Positions 41,822-52,000 of a stretch of DNA of 64,000 nucleotides are shown one piece after another. The translations under genes and the position numbers were made by a program. The notes beneath the pieces were generated by a model. That model searched no databases and was not told the origin of the DNA. It saw only the letters and a program-made list of their open reading frames with translations. The stretch's first letter is position 1. Each line of letters opens with the position of its first letter. The stretch comes from Chitinophaga sp. LS1 (lineage in GTDB: Bacteria > Bacteroidota > Bacteroidia > Chitinophagales > Chitinophagaceae): the NCBI RefSeq assembly GCF_034274695.1, contig NZ_CP128362.1, positions 2,701,001 to 2,765,000 of the forward strand, given 5' to 3'.

Positions 41822-43195
41822 ATGCAAGTTTGGAAAGACTATCAGACAAAGAATAAAGAACGTTTTCTGGAAGAATTGCTGGCTTTGCTGCGCATCCCTT
41901 CCGTGAGCGCAGACTCCCGTTTTAACAAAGATGTAGCGGACTGCGCCGAAGCGGTAAAACAACGCCTGATTGAAGCAGGTGCTGACAATGTAGAAGTTTG
42001 CCCTACTGCCGGACACCCGATCGTATATGGAGAAAAAATCATCGATGCGGCTTTCCCGACCGTATTGGTATATGGTCACTACGACGTACAGCCTGCCGAT
42101 CCCCTGGAACTGTGGGATAGCGGTCCGTTTGAACCTGTGATCAAAGACGAAAAGATCTATGCCCGCGGTTCTGCGGACGACAAAGGTCAGTTCTACATGC
42201 ACGTGAAGGCGTTCGAAACCATGATGAATACCAACTCTGTACCCTGCAATATCAAGTTTATGATTGAAGGGGAGGAGGAAGTAGGCTCTGCGAACCTGGG
42301 TATCTTTATCAAGGAAAATAAGGAAAGACTGAAAGCAGATGTGGTGCTCATTTCTGACACCTCCATGCTGAGCCTGGAAAATCCTAGCCTGGATACCGGC
42401 TTACGCGGTCTGTCTTATATGGAAGTAGAGGTAACCGGCCCTAACCGTGACCTGCACAGTGGTGTATATGGTGGCGCTGTTGCCAACCCTGCTACCATCC
42501 TTTGCCAGATGATTGCTTCCCTCCATGACGAAAATAACCACATCACCATCCCTGGTTTCTACGACAACGTACAGGAACTGAGCAAGGAAGACAGAGCTGC
42601 CCTGAATGCAGCACCGTTCGACGAAGCTGAGTATAAAAAAGACCTGGGGGTAGATGAACTGTGGGGTGAGAAGGGATATTCTTCTATCGAGCGCACCGGT
42701 ATCCGTCCTACCCTGGAGGTAAACGGTATCTGGGGTGGCTATACCGGCGAAGGTTCCAAAACCGTACTGCCTTCAAAAGCACACGCCAAGATCTCTATGC
42801 GCCTGGTACCTAACCAGGACTGGATCCAGATTTCTGACCTGTTCAAAGCTCATTTTGAGAAGATTGCGCCTAAGTCAGTAAAGGTAAAGGTAACAGCTCA
42901 CCACGGTGGTAGCCCATATGTAACACCTACTGACCACGTGGCATTCAAGGCAGCGAGCGAAGCGATCAAAGAAACTTTTGGTAAATCTCCAATTCCCGTA
43001 CGCGGTGGTGGTAGTATTCCTATCGTAGCACTGTTTGAAAAAGAACTTGGACTGAAGACCATCCTGATGGGCTTTGGATTAGATAGCGACAACCTGCACT
43101 CTCCAAATGAGAAGTATGGTCTGGCTAACTATTATAAAGGAATTGAAACCATTCCTTATTTCCACAAGTTCTTTGCGGAAATGAATAAGAAATAA
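41822..43195 (+). CDS. M20-family dipeptidase
   Basis: The protein has 457 residues. It is a zinc metallopeptidase of the M20/CNDP dipeptidase type: VYGHYDVQPADP carries the first His and Asp ligands, YARGSADDKGQ the bridging Asp, IEGEEEVGS the catalytic Glu pair, and LISDTSM a further Asp. The inserted dimerisation domain (about 205-370) is present and HSPNEKY near the end gives the last His. There is no signal peptide, so it is cytoplasmic. It overlaps nothing and is followed after 2 bp by the S4-domain gene, probably in one transcript. Confidence 0.93.
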   Translation: MQVWKDYQTKNKERFLEELLALLRIPSVSADSRFNKDVADCAEAVKQRLIEAGADNVEVCPTAGHPIVYGEKIIDAAFPTVLVYGHYDVQPADPLELWDSGPFEPVIKDEKIYARGSADDKGQFYMHVKAFETMMNTNSVPCNIKFMIEGEEEVGSANLGIFIKENKERLKADVVLISDTSMLSLENPSLDTGLRGLSYMEVEVTGPNRDLHSGVYGGAVANPATILCQMIASLHDENNHITIPGFYDNVQELSKEDRAALNAAPFDEAEYKKDLGVDELWGEKGYSSIERTGIRPTLEVNGIWGGYTGEGSKTVLPSKAHAKISMRLVPNQDWIQISDLFKAHFEKIAPKSVKVKVTAHHGGSPYVTPTDHVAFKAASEAIKETFGKSPIPVRGGGSIPIVALFEKELGLKTILMGFGLDSDNLHSPNEKYGLANYYKGIETIPYFHKFFAEMNKK

Positions 43196-43197
43196 TT

Positions 43198-43605
43198 ATG
43201 CAGAATACAGAGAAACTGCGCCTGGACAAGTATCTCTGGGCGATCAGGATATTTAAAACCCGCTCACAGGCCTCTACGGCCTGTGAAGGCGGGAAAGTGA
43301 AGATGAATGGGACCTCCGTAAAAGCTGCACGCGCAGTTAGTATAGGAGACAAATATGAAATCAGGTCAGAATCCCGGAAATGGGTGATTGAGGTGGTGAG
43401 CTTAATAGCCAACAGAGTACAATATGCTGAAGCCATTAAGCATTACGTTGATCTCACTCCCGAAGAAGACCAGGAGATGAACCAGCGGATTGCCGCCAGC
43501 TTCCATACCGGTAAGCGTCCGAGTAAGATCGGCCGCCCTACCAAAAAGGAAAGGAGGGACCTGGATGGTTTCATGACCAACGAGGATGAGGAACAACAAC
43601 AATAA
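43198..43605 (+). CDS. hslR: S4-domain RNA-binding protein (Hsp15-like)
   Basis: The protein has 135 residues. The N-terminal S4 domain (RLDKYLWAIRIFKTRSQASTAC, then GGKVKMNG) matches heat-shock protein 15, which binds free 50S subunits carrying nascent chains. The C-terminal part is basic and ends in an acidic/Gln stretch (NEDEEQQQ). It starts 2 bp after the dipeptidase stop. Its stop codon lies inside a 20-bp terminator stem. The symbol is assigned from domain and length. Confidence 0.8.
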   Translation: MQNTEKLRLDKYLWAIRIFKTRSQASTACEGGKVKMNGTSVKAARAVSIGDKYEIRSESRKWVIEVVSLIANRVQYAEAIKHYVDLTPEEDQEMNQRIAASFHTGKRPSKIGRPTKKERRDLDGFMTNEDEEQQQ

Positions 43606-43645
43606 AGATTGAGGCCCGGGCTAAAGCCCGGGCCTCAATCTTTAT
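43602..43645 (+). terminator. 20-bp perfect-stem terminator overlapping the stop
   Basis: Arms at 43602-43621 and 43626-43645 are fully complementary around a TAAA loop. The stop codon of the S4-domain gene (43603-43605) lies in the stem. Confidence 0.88.
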
Positions 43646-43703
43646 ACATAAACTTTGGAATTTGCTTAGTAAATTCGCATCCTCTAAAATTACCTTTCAA
43701 TAA

Positions 43704-44924
43704 ATGCCTAAGCAAAGCGACGTTTTGTCTACTGACTTCCTTGTCAAAGTAGCGGAAGAATTTGGAACTCCGGTATATATATACCATGCGGAAAAGATTG
43801 CCATCCAGTACGAAAAGTTAAAGGACGCCTTCCAAAAGACGGACGCACGCTTTTTCTATGCCTGTAAGGCGCTCACCAACATCAACATCCTGAAGTACAT
43901 CAACTCCCTGGGTTGCGGTCTGGACACCGTGTCTATCAACGAAGTCCAACTCGGTCTCAAGGCAGGATTCGAACCTAAAAACATCATCTTTACCCCTAAC
44001 TGTGTAGACCTCGACGAAATCGTAGCTGCCAAGGACCTGGGTGTAAATATCAATATCGACAACATCTCCATCCTGGAGCAATTTGGTAACCGCTTTGGTG
44101 ACTCTTACCCAATCTGCATCCGCCTGAACCCACATATCATGGCTGGCGGTAACTATAAGATCTCCACAGGTCACGTAGACAGCAAGTTCGGTATCTCCAT
44201 CCACCAGATCCGCCACATTGAGCGCATCGTAAAGAGCACCAAACTGAAAGTAACCGGCCTGCATATGCACACCGGTTCTGAAATCAAGGATGTAGATGTA
44301 TTCCTCCGTGGGGTAGACATCATGTTCGAACTGGCTGTGAACTTCCCTGATCTGGAATTCATTGACCTGGGTAGCGGCTTCAAAGTGGCTTATCAACAGG
44401 GCGACCCTGAAACCGACATCCAGCTGCTGGGCAAAAAGCTCTCCGACGCTTTCAACAAGTTCAGCAAAACATATAACCGCCCTCTGCAGGTATGGTTCGA
44501 ACCGGGTAAATTCCTGGTAAGCCAGAGCGGTTACTTCGTGGTAAAAGCAAATGTGATCAAACAGACCACTGCTACCGTATTCGTAGGTGTGAACTCAGGG
44601 TTTAACCACCTGATCCGCCCAATGTTCTACGATGCCTTCCACCTGATCAAGAACATCTCTAATCCAAAAGGAACCGAACGGATCTATACCGTGGTAGGTA
44701 ACATCTGCGAAACAGATACTTTCGGTTGGGATCGTAAACTGAACGAAGTAAAAGAAGGTGATCTGCTGGTATTCTACAACGCAGGAGCTTACGGTTTTGA
44801 AATGTCTTCCAACTTCAACTCCCGTTTTAAACCTGCCGAAGTGCTGGTAAAAGATGGTAAAGCCCAACTCATCCGCAGAAGGGATACTTTCGACGACCTG
44901 CTAAAAAATCAGATCGAGTTATAA
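43704..44924 (+). CDS. lysA: Diaminopimelate decarboxylase
   Basis: The protein has 406 residues. It is a PLP-dependent fold-III decarboxylase that makes lysine from meso-diaminopimelate. Seen are the PLP lysine K55 in FFYACKALTN, the HTGSEI and LGSGFKV motifs, the phosphate-binding EPGKFLV, the catalytic Cys in VGNICETDTFG, and the C-terminal GAYGFEMSSNFNSR. Length is normal. It has its own terminator and appears monocistronic. Confidence 0.95.
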   Translation: MPKQSDVLSTDFLVKVAEEFGTPVYIYHAEKIAIQYEKLKDAFQKTDARFFYACKALTNINILKYINSLGCGLDTVSINEVQLGLKAGFEPKNIIFTPNCVDLDEIVAAKDLGVNINIDNISILEQFGNRFGDSYPICIRLNPHIMAGGNYKISTGHVDSKFGISIHQIRHIERIVKSTKLKVTGLHMHTGSEIKDVDVFLRGVDIMFELAVNFPDLEFIDLGSGFKVAYQQGDPETDIQLLGKKLSDAFNKFSKTYNRPLQVWFEPGKFLVSQSGYFVVKANVIKQTTATVFVGVNSGFNHLIRPMFYDAFHLIKNISNPKGTERIYTVVGNICETDTFGWDRKLNEVKEGDLLVFYNAGAYGFEMSSNFNSRFKPAEVLVKDGKAQLIRRRDTFDDLLKNQIEL

Positions 44925-44953
44925 TTTGAATATTTTACAGATTAGAATATATT

Positions 44954-44982
44954 TATAGGTCTGCCGGATTGGCAGACCTATA
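44954..44982 (+). terminator. Terminator after lysA
   Basis: TATAGGTCTGCC pairs with GGCAGACCTATA (12-bp stem, 5-nt loop), followed by AACTTTTTA. Confidence 0.8.
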
Positions 44983-45150
44983 ACTTTTTATGGCGAAAAT
45001 TGAGGTTTTGCATTAAATTTGTACCTAATAACCAACCACAACCTCTCTGCTTAATCCTGCACGCTGTAATTCACTGAATGTAACTTTTACAATTTTTCAT
45101 CTGTCCATTCGTCATATAACTAGATGAGTCATTTTTACATATTTTAGATT

Positions 45151-47487
45151 ATGAAAGTTTTAACTGCCGGTCCCGATCAATTAAAGGATGAGGCACTGAT
45201 AGAATCCCATATTTCCTTCGCGCCTTATGTCAAGTTCCTGAAGGAGAAAGCGGCCAGTAAAACAGATAGCAGGGCGGCGTATTATAAAAAGATCGCTGAA
45301 CGCTTTGAAAGTAACCCCGCACTACTTGGCCCTATAGCCGGTGCAGATGACCTGTCCGCTTACCAGGAGTATATCGACCTCATTATTGCTACAATATTTC
45401 CAATCACTTCTGATATGGACAAGGATATCTATGGTATAGGTGTCCCCCAGAAGTTTGCTATATTTTATTACTCCGACCTCTTCAAGAATATCTTCGCTGA
45501 TAATAGCGACAGAATGCTGGAAGTACCTAAAGGTATTTCAGTAGATAAGATTAAGAAGGATAAACTGGAATGGCTGTACAAGCTGATCCTGGAGAAAGCA
45601 TACGGTTTTCCCGTTACTTACCAGAACGAGATCATCCACCATATCAACATGCCCGACAGCAATGGAGGCAAGAGATATGTGAAGGTGAATGTAGACCCTC
45701 GTTTCGTGGAAGTAAAGGTAAAAGGTGAGCTACCTCCGCTTACATACGATACTGTATGTATGAAAAAGTTCAGCCCCGAAGGCCTGAAAGAAATTTTGCC
45801 ACTGGATAATTTCGTCCTCGAAGGATTTGTGATCTGGACATTACAGGATGTAACCAAAGATGAGGTGCAGAATGTAATGAAGAACCTGATCCTGAACATG
45901 CACGAGGGCAACGAAAGACGTACCTACCGCCGTATGGAGGAAGAAGTACTGGCACTGATGGGAGATACTGACCTGAGTGTGCACGTGGTACCTATTCCAA
46001 AAATCAATGGTCGCTATGTGCTGGAATGTGAACAATGCGAAAGCGGCGTGACCCTGGGCGTAACTGGTAGCGAAAAACAGCAGCAACAGCTGTTTCAGCA
46101 ACTGATCCAGTACCTGGGGCAGAACAAAACGCCACTTTTGCTGCCCGTGGTGACGGAGAGTTCTCTCTATGCATATCCATTCCTGCGCTACCTGCCGCTC
46201 AAGGGCATCAATAGCTTTGTACTGGTACCTATATGGCATGAGGATACCCTGCTGGGTATCGTAGAACTGGCCTCCGGCACCCCTAACAAGATCACTGCTG
46301 AAACACTGGCACAAGCCATGCCGGCATATCCACTGTTAGTGATGTTGTTGAATAGAGGTGCTGACATCACATCGAACCGAATCACCCAGGTCATCAAGGA
46401 GCAGTTCACTGCCCTGCAACCTTCTGTGGAATGGAAGTTCATCGATGCAGCATGGCATTATCTGCACACACCAAAAGCAAAAAGAAAAGACATCGGTAAC
46501 ATTGCGTTTGAAGATGTCTATCCATTATATGGCGCTGTAGACATCCGGAACTCTTCTACCGAACGTAGCAATGCGATCCACGAAGATCTTCGTGAACAAC
46601 TACTCCTGATCCGGGAAACCCTGGACCACATTGGCAACACCATCTACCTGCCATTGCTGGAAGAGCTGAAGTTCAAAAATGATGAGCTCATTACCGGTAT
46701 CACTAGTGGTATGCTCTCAGAAGATGAACTGCGTACAAACAACTACCTGGACGAAGAAATCGGCCCATTGTTCCGTCACCTGCACGAAAGTCATCCTGAA
46801 CTGCAGCCGGCACTGGAACGTTACTTCTCCCTGGTAGACCAGACAGAAGGCCATATTCAGCACCACCGCCAGGATTATGAAGATAGTCTGGCTATGATCA
46901 ACGCTGAACTGAACCAGTACCTGGACAAAGAGAAAGAAAACATACAACACTCCTTCCCATGTTACTTCGAAAAGTATCGTACGGATGGGGTAGAGTACAA
47001 TATCTATATAGGACAGGCCATTGCGCAAACCCGCAAGTTCGACCTGCTCTACCTGCGTAACCTGCGCCTGTGGCAGATACAGTCTATGGCAGACATTGCA
47101 AGACTCACCAACAAGTTGATTCCAACACTAAAGGTGCCTTTGCAAACTACCCAGCTGGTACTGGCTCACAGCAATCCGATCGACATCAGCTTCAGACAGG
47201 ATGAACGCCGCTTCGATGTAGAAGGCGCTTACAACATCCGCTATGAAATACTGAAGAAAAGGATTGATAAGGTGCACATCCGCCAGACAGGCAAACGCCT
47301 TACCCAACCGGGTACCATTGCAATCGTGTATGCTTATGCGAAAGAGATGGAAGAATACCTGAAGTACATCACCTTCCTGCAGAATAAAAACATCCTGCTG
47401 CCAGACGTAGAAATGCTGGACCTGGAAGACCTGCAAGGGGTAAGCGGTCTGAGAGCGCTAAGAGTGAAAGTAAATATGGAAGCATAA
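45151..47487 (+). CDS. Large GAF-like cytoplasmic protein
   Basis: The protein has 778 residues and no signal peptide or TM segment. The middle part (about 315-405, LLLPVVTESSLYAYPFLRYLPL, VLVPIWHEDTLLGIVELAS) resembles a GAF sensor domain. The N- and C-terminal regions are mixed alpha/beta or long-helical with no named domain that I recognise; the C-terminus has QTGKRLTQPGTIAIVYAY. No kinase, cyclase or DNA-binding output is visible. It is a single gene between lysA and the IS110 element, with a terminator 50 bp downstream. Confidence 0.65.
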   Translation: MKVLTAGPDQLKDEALIESHISFAPYVKFLKEKAASKTDSRAAYYKKIAERFESNPALLGPIAGADDLSAYQEYIDLIIATIFPITSDMDKDIYGIGVPQKFAIFYYSDLFKNIFADNSDRMLEVPKGISVDKIKKDKLEWLYKLILEKAYGFPVTYQNEIIHHINMPDSNGGKRYVKVNVDPRFVEVKVKGELPPLTYDTVCMKKFSPEGLKEILPLDNFVLEGFVIWTLQDVTKDEVQNVMKNLILNMHEGNERRTYRRMEEEVLALMGDTDLSVHVVPIPKINGRYVLECEQCESGVTLGVTGSEKQQQQLFQQLIQYLGQNKTPLLLPVVTESSLYAYPFLRYLPLKGINSFVLVPIWHEDTLLGIVELASGTPNKITAETLAQAMPAYPLLVMLLNRGADITSNRITQVIKEQFTALQPSVEWKFIDAAWHYLHTPKAKRKDIGNIAFEDVYPLYGAVDIRNSSTERSNAIHEDLREQLLLIRETLDHIGNTIYLPLLEELKFKNDELITGITSGMLSEDELRTNNYLDEEIGPLFRHLHESHPELQPALERYFSLVDQTEGHIQHHRQDYEDSLAMINAELNQYLDKEKENIQHSFPCYFEKYRTDGVEYNIYIGQAIAQTRKFDLLYLRNLRLWQIQSMADIARLTNKLIPTLKVPLQTTQLVLAHSNPIDISFRQDERRFDVEGAYNIRYEILKKRIDKVHIRQTGKRLTQPGTIAIVYAYAKEMEEYLKYITFLQNKNILLPDVEMLDLEDLQGVSGLRALRVKVNMEA

Positions 47488-47537
47488 AAAAAGGGAACAT
47501 TATCAATAAATGAAACTCCCGGGAATCGTATAAAATA

Positions 47538-47575
47538 AAAAAAGGGTGTATCTAACTTTTGATACGCCCTTTTTT
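47538..47575 (+). terminator. Terminator after the GAF-like gene
   Basis: AAAGGGTGTATC pairs with GATACGCCCTTT with one G-T pair, between A- and T-runs. The next ~210 bp to the transposase stop hold no gene and belong at least partly to the IS110 element's non-coding end. Confidence 0.75.
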
Positions 47576-47772
47576 CTTTGAAAATAGTTCGTCCAGGCCA
47601 TAATTTGATATGACTCTATAGGATTAAAATTTTCTTTTCGTGCTTATAGCAACAATCGTTTGTACTTAGAGTCTTAAATCAGTTTTTTCTACAGGCTGAA
47701 AAAGCACCAATAAAAGGTCGATTTTTGTAACTTAGTAATCTTATTGAGATGGGGGTAATGCCTCAAGCTCGC

Positions 47773-47807
47773 GCAGGCGTCTGAGATAATTATTTATCTG
47801 CGCCTGC
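47773..47807 (-). repeat. Inverted repeat overlapping the transposase stop
   Basis: GCAGGCG (47773-47779) pairs with CGCCTGC (47801-47807), with inner complementarity (GATAA/TTATC). It sits at the junction between the transposase and its 3' non-coding region, where some IS110-type elements place their guide RNA. Confidence 0.5.
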
Positions 47808-48222
47808 TTTCTTTTTTAGCCACTCCTGATTATCAGGTTCCATATATGGCACTCTATTTTTGAGTATAAAATAAGCGGCAATTAGGATTTTGTGTGAAAT
47901 TGCAATAAGTGCTCGTTTTTTGCCTCTTCGTATACTCAAAGTATAATATTTTCTTTTCAGATAAGTATCTTTCGTATGTGCTGCAGCCCATGCTGCTTCC
48001 ACGAGTGCGGTTTTAAGGGATCTGTTGCCATGATTGATTCTTTCACTTTTCTTTTTTCCGGCACTTTCATTATTACCAGGACATAAACCACACCAACTAG
48101 CCAAATGATGCTGATTAGGGAACGCATGCATATCTGTACCTATTTCGGCTAAGATGGCGGTAGCTGTTTGTTTTTGTACTCCGGGAATAGTCTGAAGTAA
48201 TTTTACTTCTTCCTCCCATTTT
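47790..48222 (-). pseudogene. IS110 transposase, C-terminal Transposase_20 part
   Basis: In the -1 frame relative to the N-terminal part, residues WEEEVKLLQTIPGV...TATAILAEIG lead into HHLASWCGLCPGNNESAGKKK, the family's tail domain with the catalytic serine in NESAGKKK, then NRSLKTALVEAAWAA. A start codon inside this part (ATG at 48131) is not expected to be used for a full enzyme. The stop lies in a hairpin (47773-47807). Confidence 0.85.
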
Positions 48223-48967
48223 TTAAGTACTGATCTATACGGTTATCCACCTGACCAAGTAGGTCATTTAGCTGTAAAATAACAGTTTTAGACAGGCTGA
48301 GCATAAAACGGTGATGCTCATTAAGATGGCCTTCTAATGCAAGAATAAGCTCTTGTTTTTTGATTTTGAGCCTACCTTTTGCCAAATTGGCCAATATCAT
48401 AGGATCCTGTTCTCCTTCAATAATGGCAGTGATCATTGACCAGCCACTTACACCGAATACATCACTGACTACAGTGCTCAATTTGATATTGGCTGTCTCT
48501 AAAATGTTCTGTAACCGGTTATATTCACTGGACCGCTGTCCTATTACTTTACGTTTGTATCGGTACAATTCCCGTAATTCGCGAGTGTATTGCGGTGGAA
48601 TAAAACTTCCCTTTAGTAGCCCGCTTAGCAATAATTTTGCAATCCAGGCACTGTCATTGCGATCGGTCTTATGCCCCGGCACATATTTAATATGCCGGGC
48701 ATTGACCAGAATAAGTTCAAAGTGAGGTTCCAGTATATTAAAAACAGGCTTCCAGTAAACCCCCGTGCTCTCCATTGCGACATGTGTAATGCCGGATTCT
48801 TCAAGCCAAGCTACCAGGTCCCTAAGTGAACTTGTGAAAGTGCTAAAAGTGCGGGTTTGTTCTTCCAACCCATTTCCTCTGATGGTGGCTACTACATTCT
48901 CCTGGTGAACATCGAGGCCACAGCCGCGACTCACAACCTGTTCAAAACTGATATGTGATTGTTCCAT
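48203..48967 (-). pseudogene. IS110 transposase, N-terminal DEDD part
   Basis: The 254-residue frame carries the RuvC-like DEDD domain: GLDVHQENVV (Asp), AMESTGVYWKPV (Glu), and KTDRNDSAWIAKLL (Asp residues), then the long helical linker. It stops just after QYLKNGRKK. Restoring one A in the AAAAAA run (minus strand, codons TTA AAA AAT GGG) gives KWEEEVKLLQTIPGVQKQTA, which continues straight into the Transposase_20 domain. The interruption may be a deletion or a programmed -1 frameshift. Confidence 0.85.
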
Positions 48968-49094
48968 GGTAGTACTTTTGTCGAAGGTACCACCATTTTC
49001 ATAGTCGTTTGTGAACCCGGTTCATGAGGGTTTTTTCTGAAAATGTTTTTCATTCCCCGTTGGTGAATTCCCTCTTTCATGAAGGTTTTTATTA

Positions 49095-52000
49095 TCAGAA
49101 CCTGAATCCAAATGTGATATAAGGTAACACCTCCTCTTCAGATCTACCTACCGTCGCTGTGAGTATCAGCATATTCACCGGACTAAAATAGATACCTCCA
49201 CCATACCCATCATGCCAGGCGGAAGATTTCTCCCCACTCTTCCATACCCTGCCCACATCATTGAAGGCTAATAAACCCACAGTAGCCGGGAACAGGTAAG
49301 AACGGAATTCAAACAGTTTCAATCGCAGCTCTGTATTATTGAATGCCATAGCATCGCCGGCAAAGCGGTAGTTACGATAACCGCGCAGGTTTTGTACACC
49401 ACCTAAATACATGGCCTGGAAATATTCATAGTGGCCCCACAGCTTACCACCCCCAAACCTTGTGACCAGTACCAGGTTAGCCGGTGTGCTAAAGCTGGTA
49501 TAGATACTCATGTCCGTAGACAGTTGCAGGTAATGGCGCTGTTGCTCATTCAAACCCTGGTTACCATGTAAGGTGGTATTCCAGTAGAAACCTCTGGTAG
49601 GTGCTATCGTATTATTACGGGTATCGATCTGGTAACCCAGTTTCAAGCCTGCGTAATACTTGCCTTGATATACAGACAGAGAGTCTAGTCCATTTTTATC
49701 AAAGTCCTCAATGATCCTGCCTTTAGTCGCATCCTTATCCAATGTATAATAAGTAAAGGTAGGTCCGTAGATCAGCTGGAACTTGTTGGACAGGTTCGTT
49801 TTGAAGAGTGGCTCTACATTGTACAGACTGAAACGGGTACGGTAATATTTAATCTTCAGGTCTTTCTCAAATACGGTTTCATTACCATAGCCAAAGAAGT
49901 TGATGGTATTGTTAGGAGCCTTTGCAGTGGCTGTCAATGCCAGATCAGTATTCCCGATTACATCCGTGAATTCACCCATGTAGCGGAACTGCCAGGCATT
50001 TGTACCCAGGCTATGACCTGCCATCACCGTTTGCCTGGAAGCAAATGGTCGCTTGCGGAAACCTTGTTTGGTGTACTGGAAACCTACACCCAGTGACAAT
50101 CCATCATCGCTGTTGAAACCAGCAGTTGCCAGTGGCATCAGTTTATCATAGGTATATAGCAGTGGTGTACGTTCATATTTGATATTGTCCGGGTTGTAAG
50201 AAAGGACCTTACGTTCATTACCTGCCAGCGCAAAAGTATCGGCACCACCGCGTTTCTCATAGATGCGGATATGATTGCCTGCATGCTGAGTGGTAATGTC
50301 TCTGTAAGTATCATTGTCTTTACCACCGATAATGCGGATGTGAATAGGTGTATAATAATCACCTTTGATGTCGAACTTATCTTCACCACCCAGACCAAAG
50401 ATTCTTATTTCCCTCGTTACCTTCGGATCAAAGGTGCGGGAGTAGATGTTTTGTTGTACCTCACCTTTCTTGCTGATCTTATTTACATTCAGGGATACTG
50501 ATCCATCTTGTTGTCTTTCGATGGTAAACAGTTCATCTTTCTTTGTACCTGTTACATCTACATCCTTTGACAGGAAGCGGTAAAGGTCAAGGGAAGCCGT
50601 TTCCAGTTTATCACGACGGGCAATGAGTGTACGATACGTAAAGTCACCTACCTTCTTCTGCACAGTGTCCGGGAAACGGGCCACAGCAGCAGCGATCACA
50701 GAATCAGGCAGACTCAGTACCAGCTCGTGACTGATATCTTTCCATTTCTTTTCATCGATCTCATTCATGAAAGACCGATCAAACGGCTGTGCAGATGGGT
50801 TCTGATATTCGATGTTCGGGTAGTATGGTTTGAACCCCTGGAACTTCGGCATCACCCATTTTCTGGCAGCGATGGCGGTGATCACACCCTGGTTTACAAA
50901 GAAGGCCTGGTCACGATCGCGAGGCACAGGATAGTATTCTTTGGTATCCCGTTTCTTGTGTTTCTTCACCCCCCATCTCCACTGGTCATCATGACGATCC
51001 CAGTCAGCCATTAGCAGATCCAGCATACGGGCGCGGGCTACAGCTTCCTGGTCGATGGTGTTATCATTGTCACCATGTATTTGTTCCAATACCTTGACAG
51101 TATTGTATGTTTTGCCTTTTACAACAGGTTCTCTTTCTTCAAAGAGATACACATCATCACCATGGGTGCTGGCATAGATGCCGAGGGAAGTATCTTTCGG
51201 TAAGTATACAAATGTCGGGTTGGTATGCGGAACGCCTGCGGCCTCTGCCAGGCTGGCCACAGCCATGGTAGCATATGGATTGGAGGCAGAGATCTGGTCC
51301 TGCACTACATCTTTTGCAATGGTGTTTTTCAGTTCAGCTGGAATCGCTTTTTCGGGGTATTTCTTTACAGAGCGTAAAACCCATTCTGTACCTGATTTAT
51401 CTTCCAGGCGGAGAGAGAGGGTTTGCATACCACCACCTCTCTGCAATATTTTCAGACCGCCTTTTTCTTTGTTGATATCGAGTACGGGGAAGTTAACAGG
51501 GGCTGCCCATACATCGCGATAGTTCTTACCCAGTAACCAATAGTGAATACCAGTTTTGTGGATATACTGTGTATCCGCAGGCAAGGTCACGAATGGGGGT
51601 AATTCTTTTGCAGTAGGACTTGCATTGGCCAGTTGTTCAGAACGAATATCCTGTACGTTGAAAAGGTTGCTGGCAAATGAAGGACCATCGCTTTTATCTA
51701 CAGTATAATATTGCACGGTGATATTCCCGTTCTTTGAAATCTCCAGTGCAGCATAGCCATTCTCGTTACTGGCATAGAGAGACTTCGCACCTTTCTTCAC
51801 CCGGGTTTCTTTTGCTCCACTACCACTGCCGATATAGTAATTCTCTTTGTCTTTGATGAACTGTAAAGCATGATCATGGCCTGCTACGAAGATGGTCGGA
51901 CCATGTGATTTGAAGGCAGCTTCCACACCATTGACCAGTTCCTGGTAGTCAGGATTTGGCAGATCTTCAGGCGTGCCAAATACCCCACGGGTCAGGGGAT

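Larger units (their letters stand above)
47590..49060 (-). mobile_element. IS110-family insertion sequence (approximate ends)
   Basis: Two minus-strand frames at 48203-48967 and 47790-48131 together encode one IS110 transposase, interrupted by a -1 frame change at about 48214-48222. The element's ends are not marked by obvious inverted repeats, as is usual for this family, so the limits given are estimates bounded by the GAF-gene terminator and the phosphoesterase stop. About 200 non-coding bp lie downstream of the transposase and about 125 bp upstream. Confidence 0.75.

Noticed and set aside
43818..44396. 192-codon minus-strand frame inside lysA
   Set aside because: Shadow of lysA; the amino-acid make-up follows the complementary codons.
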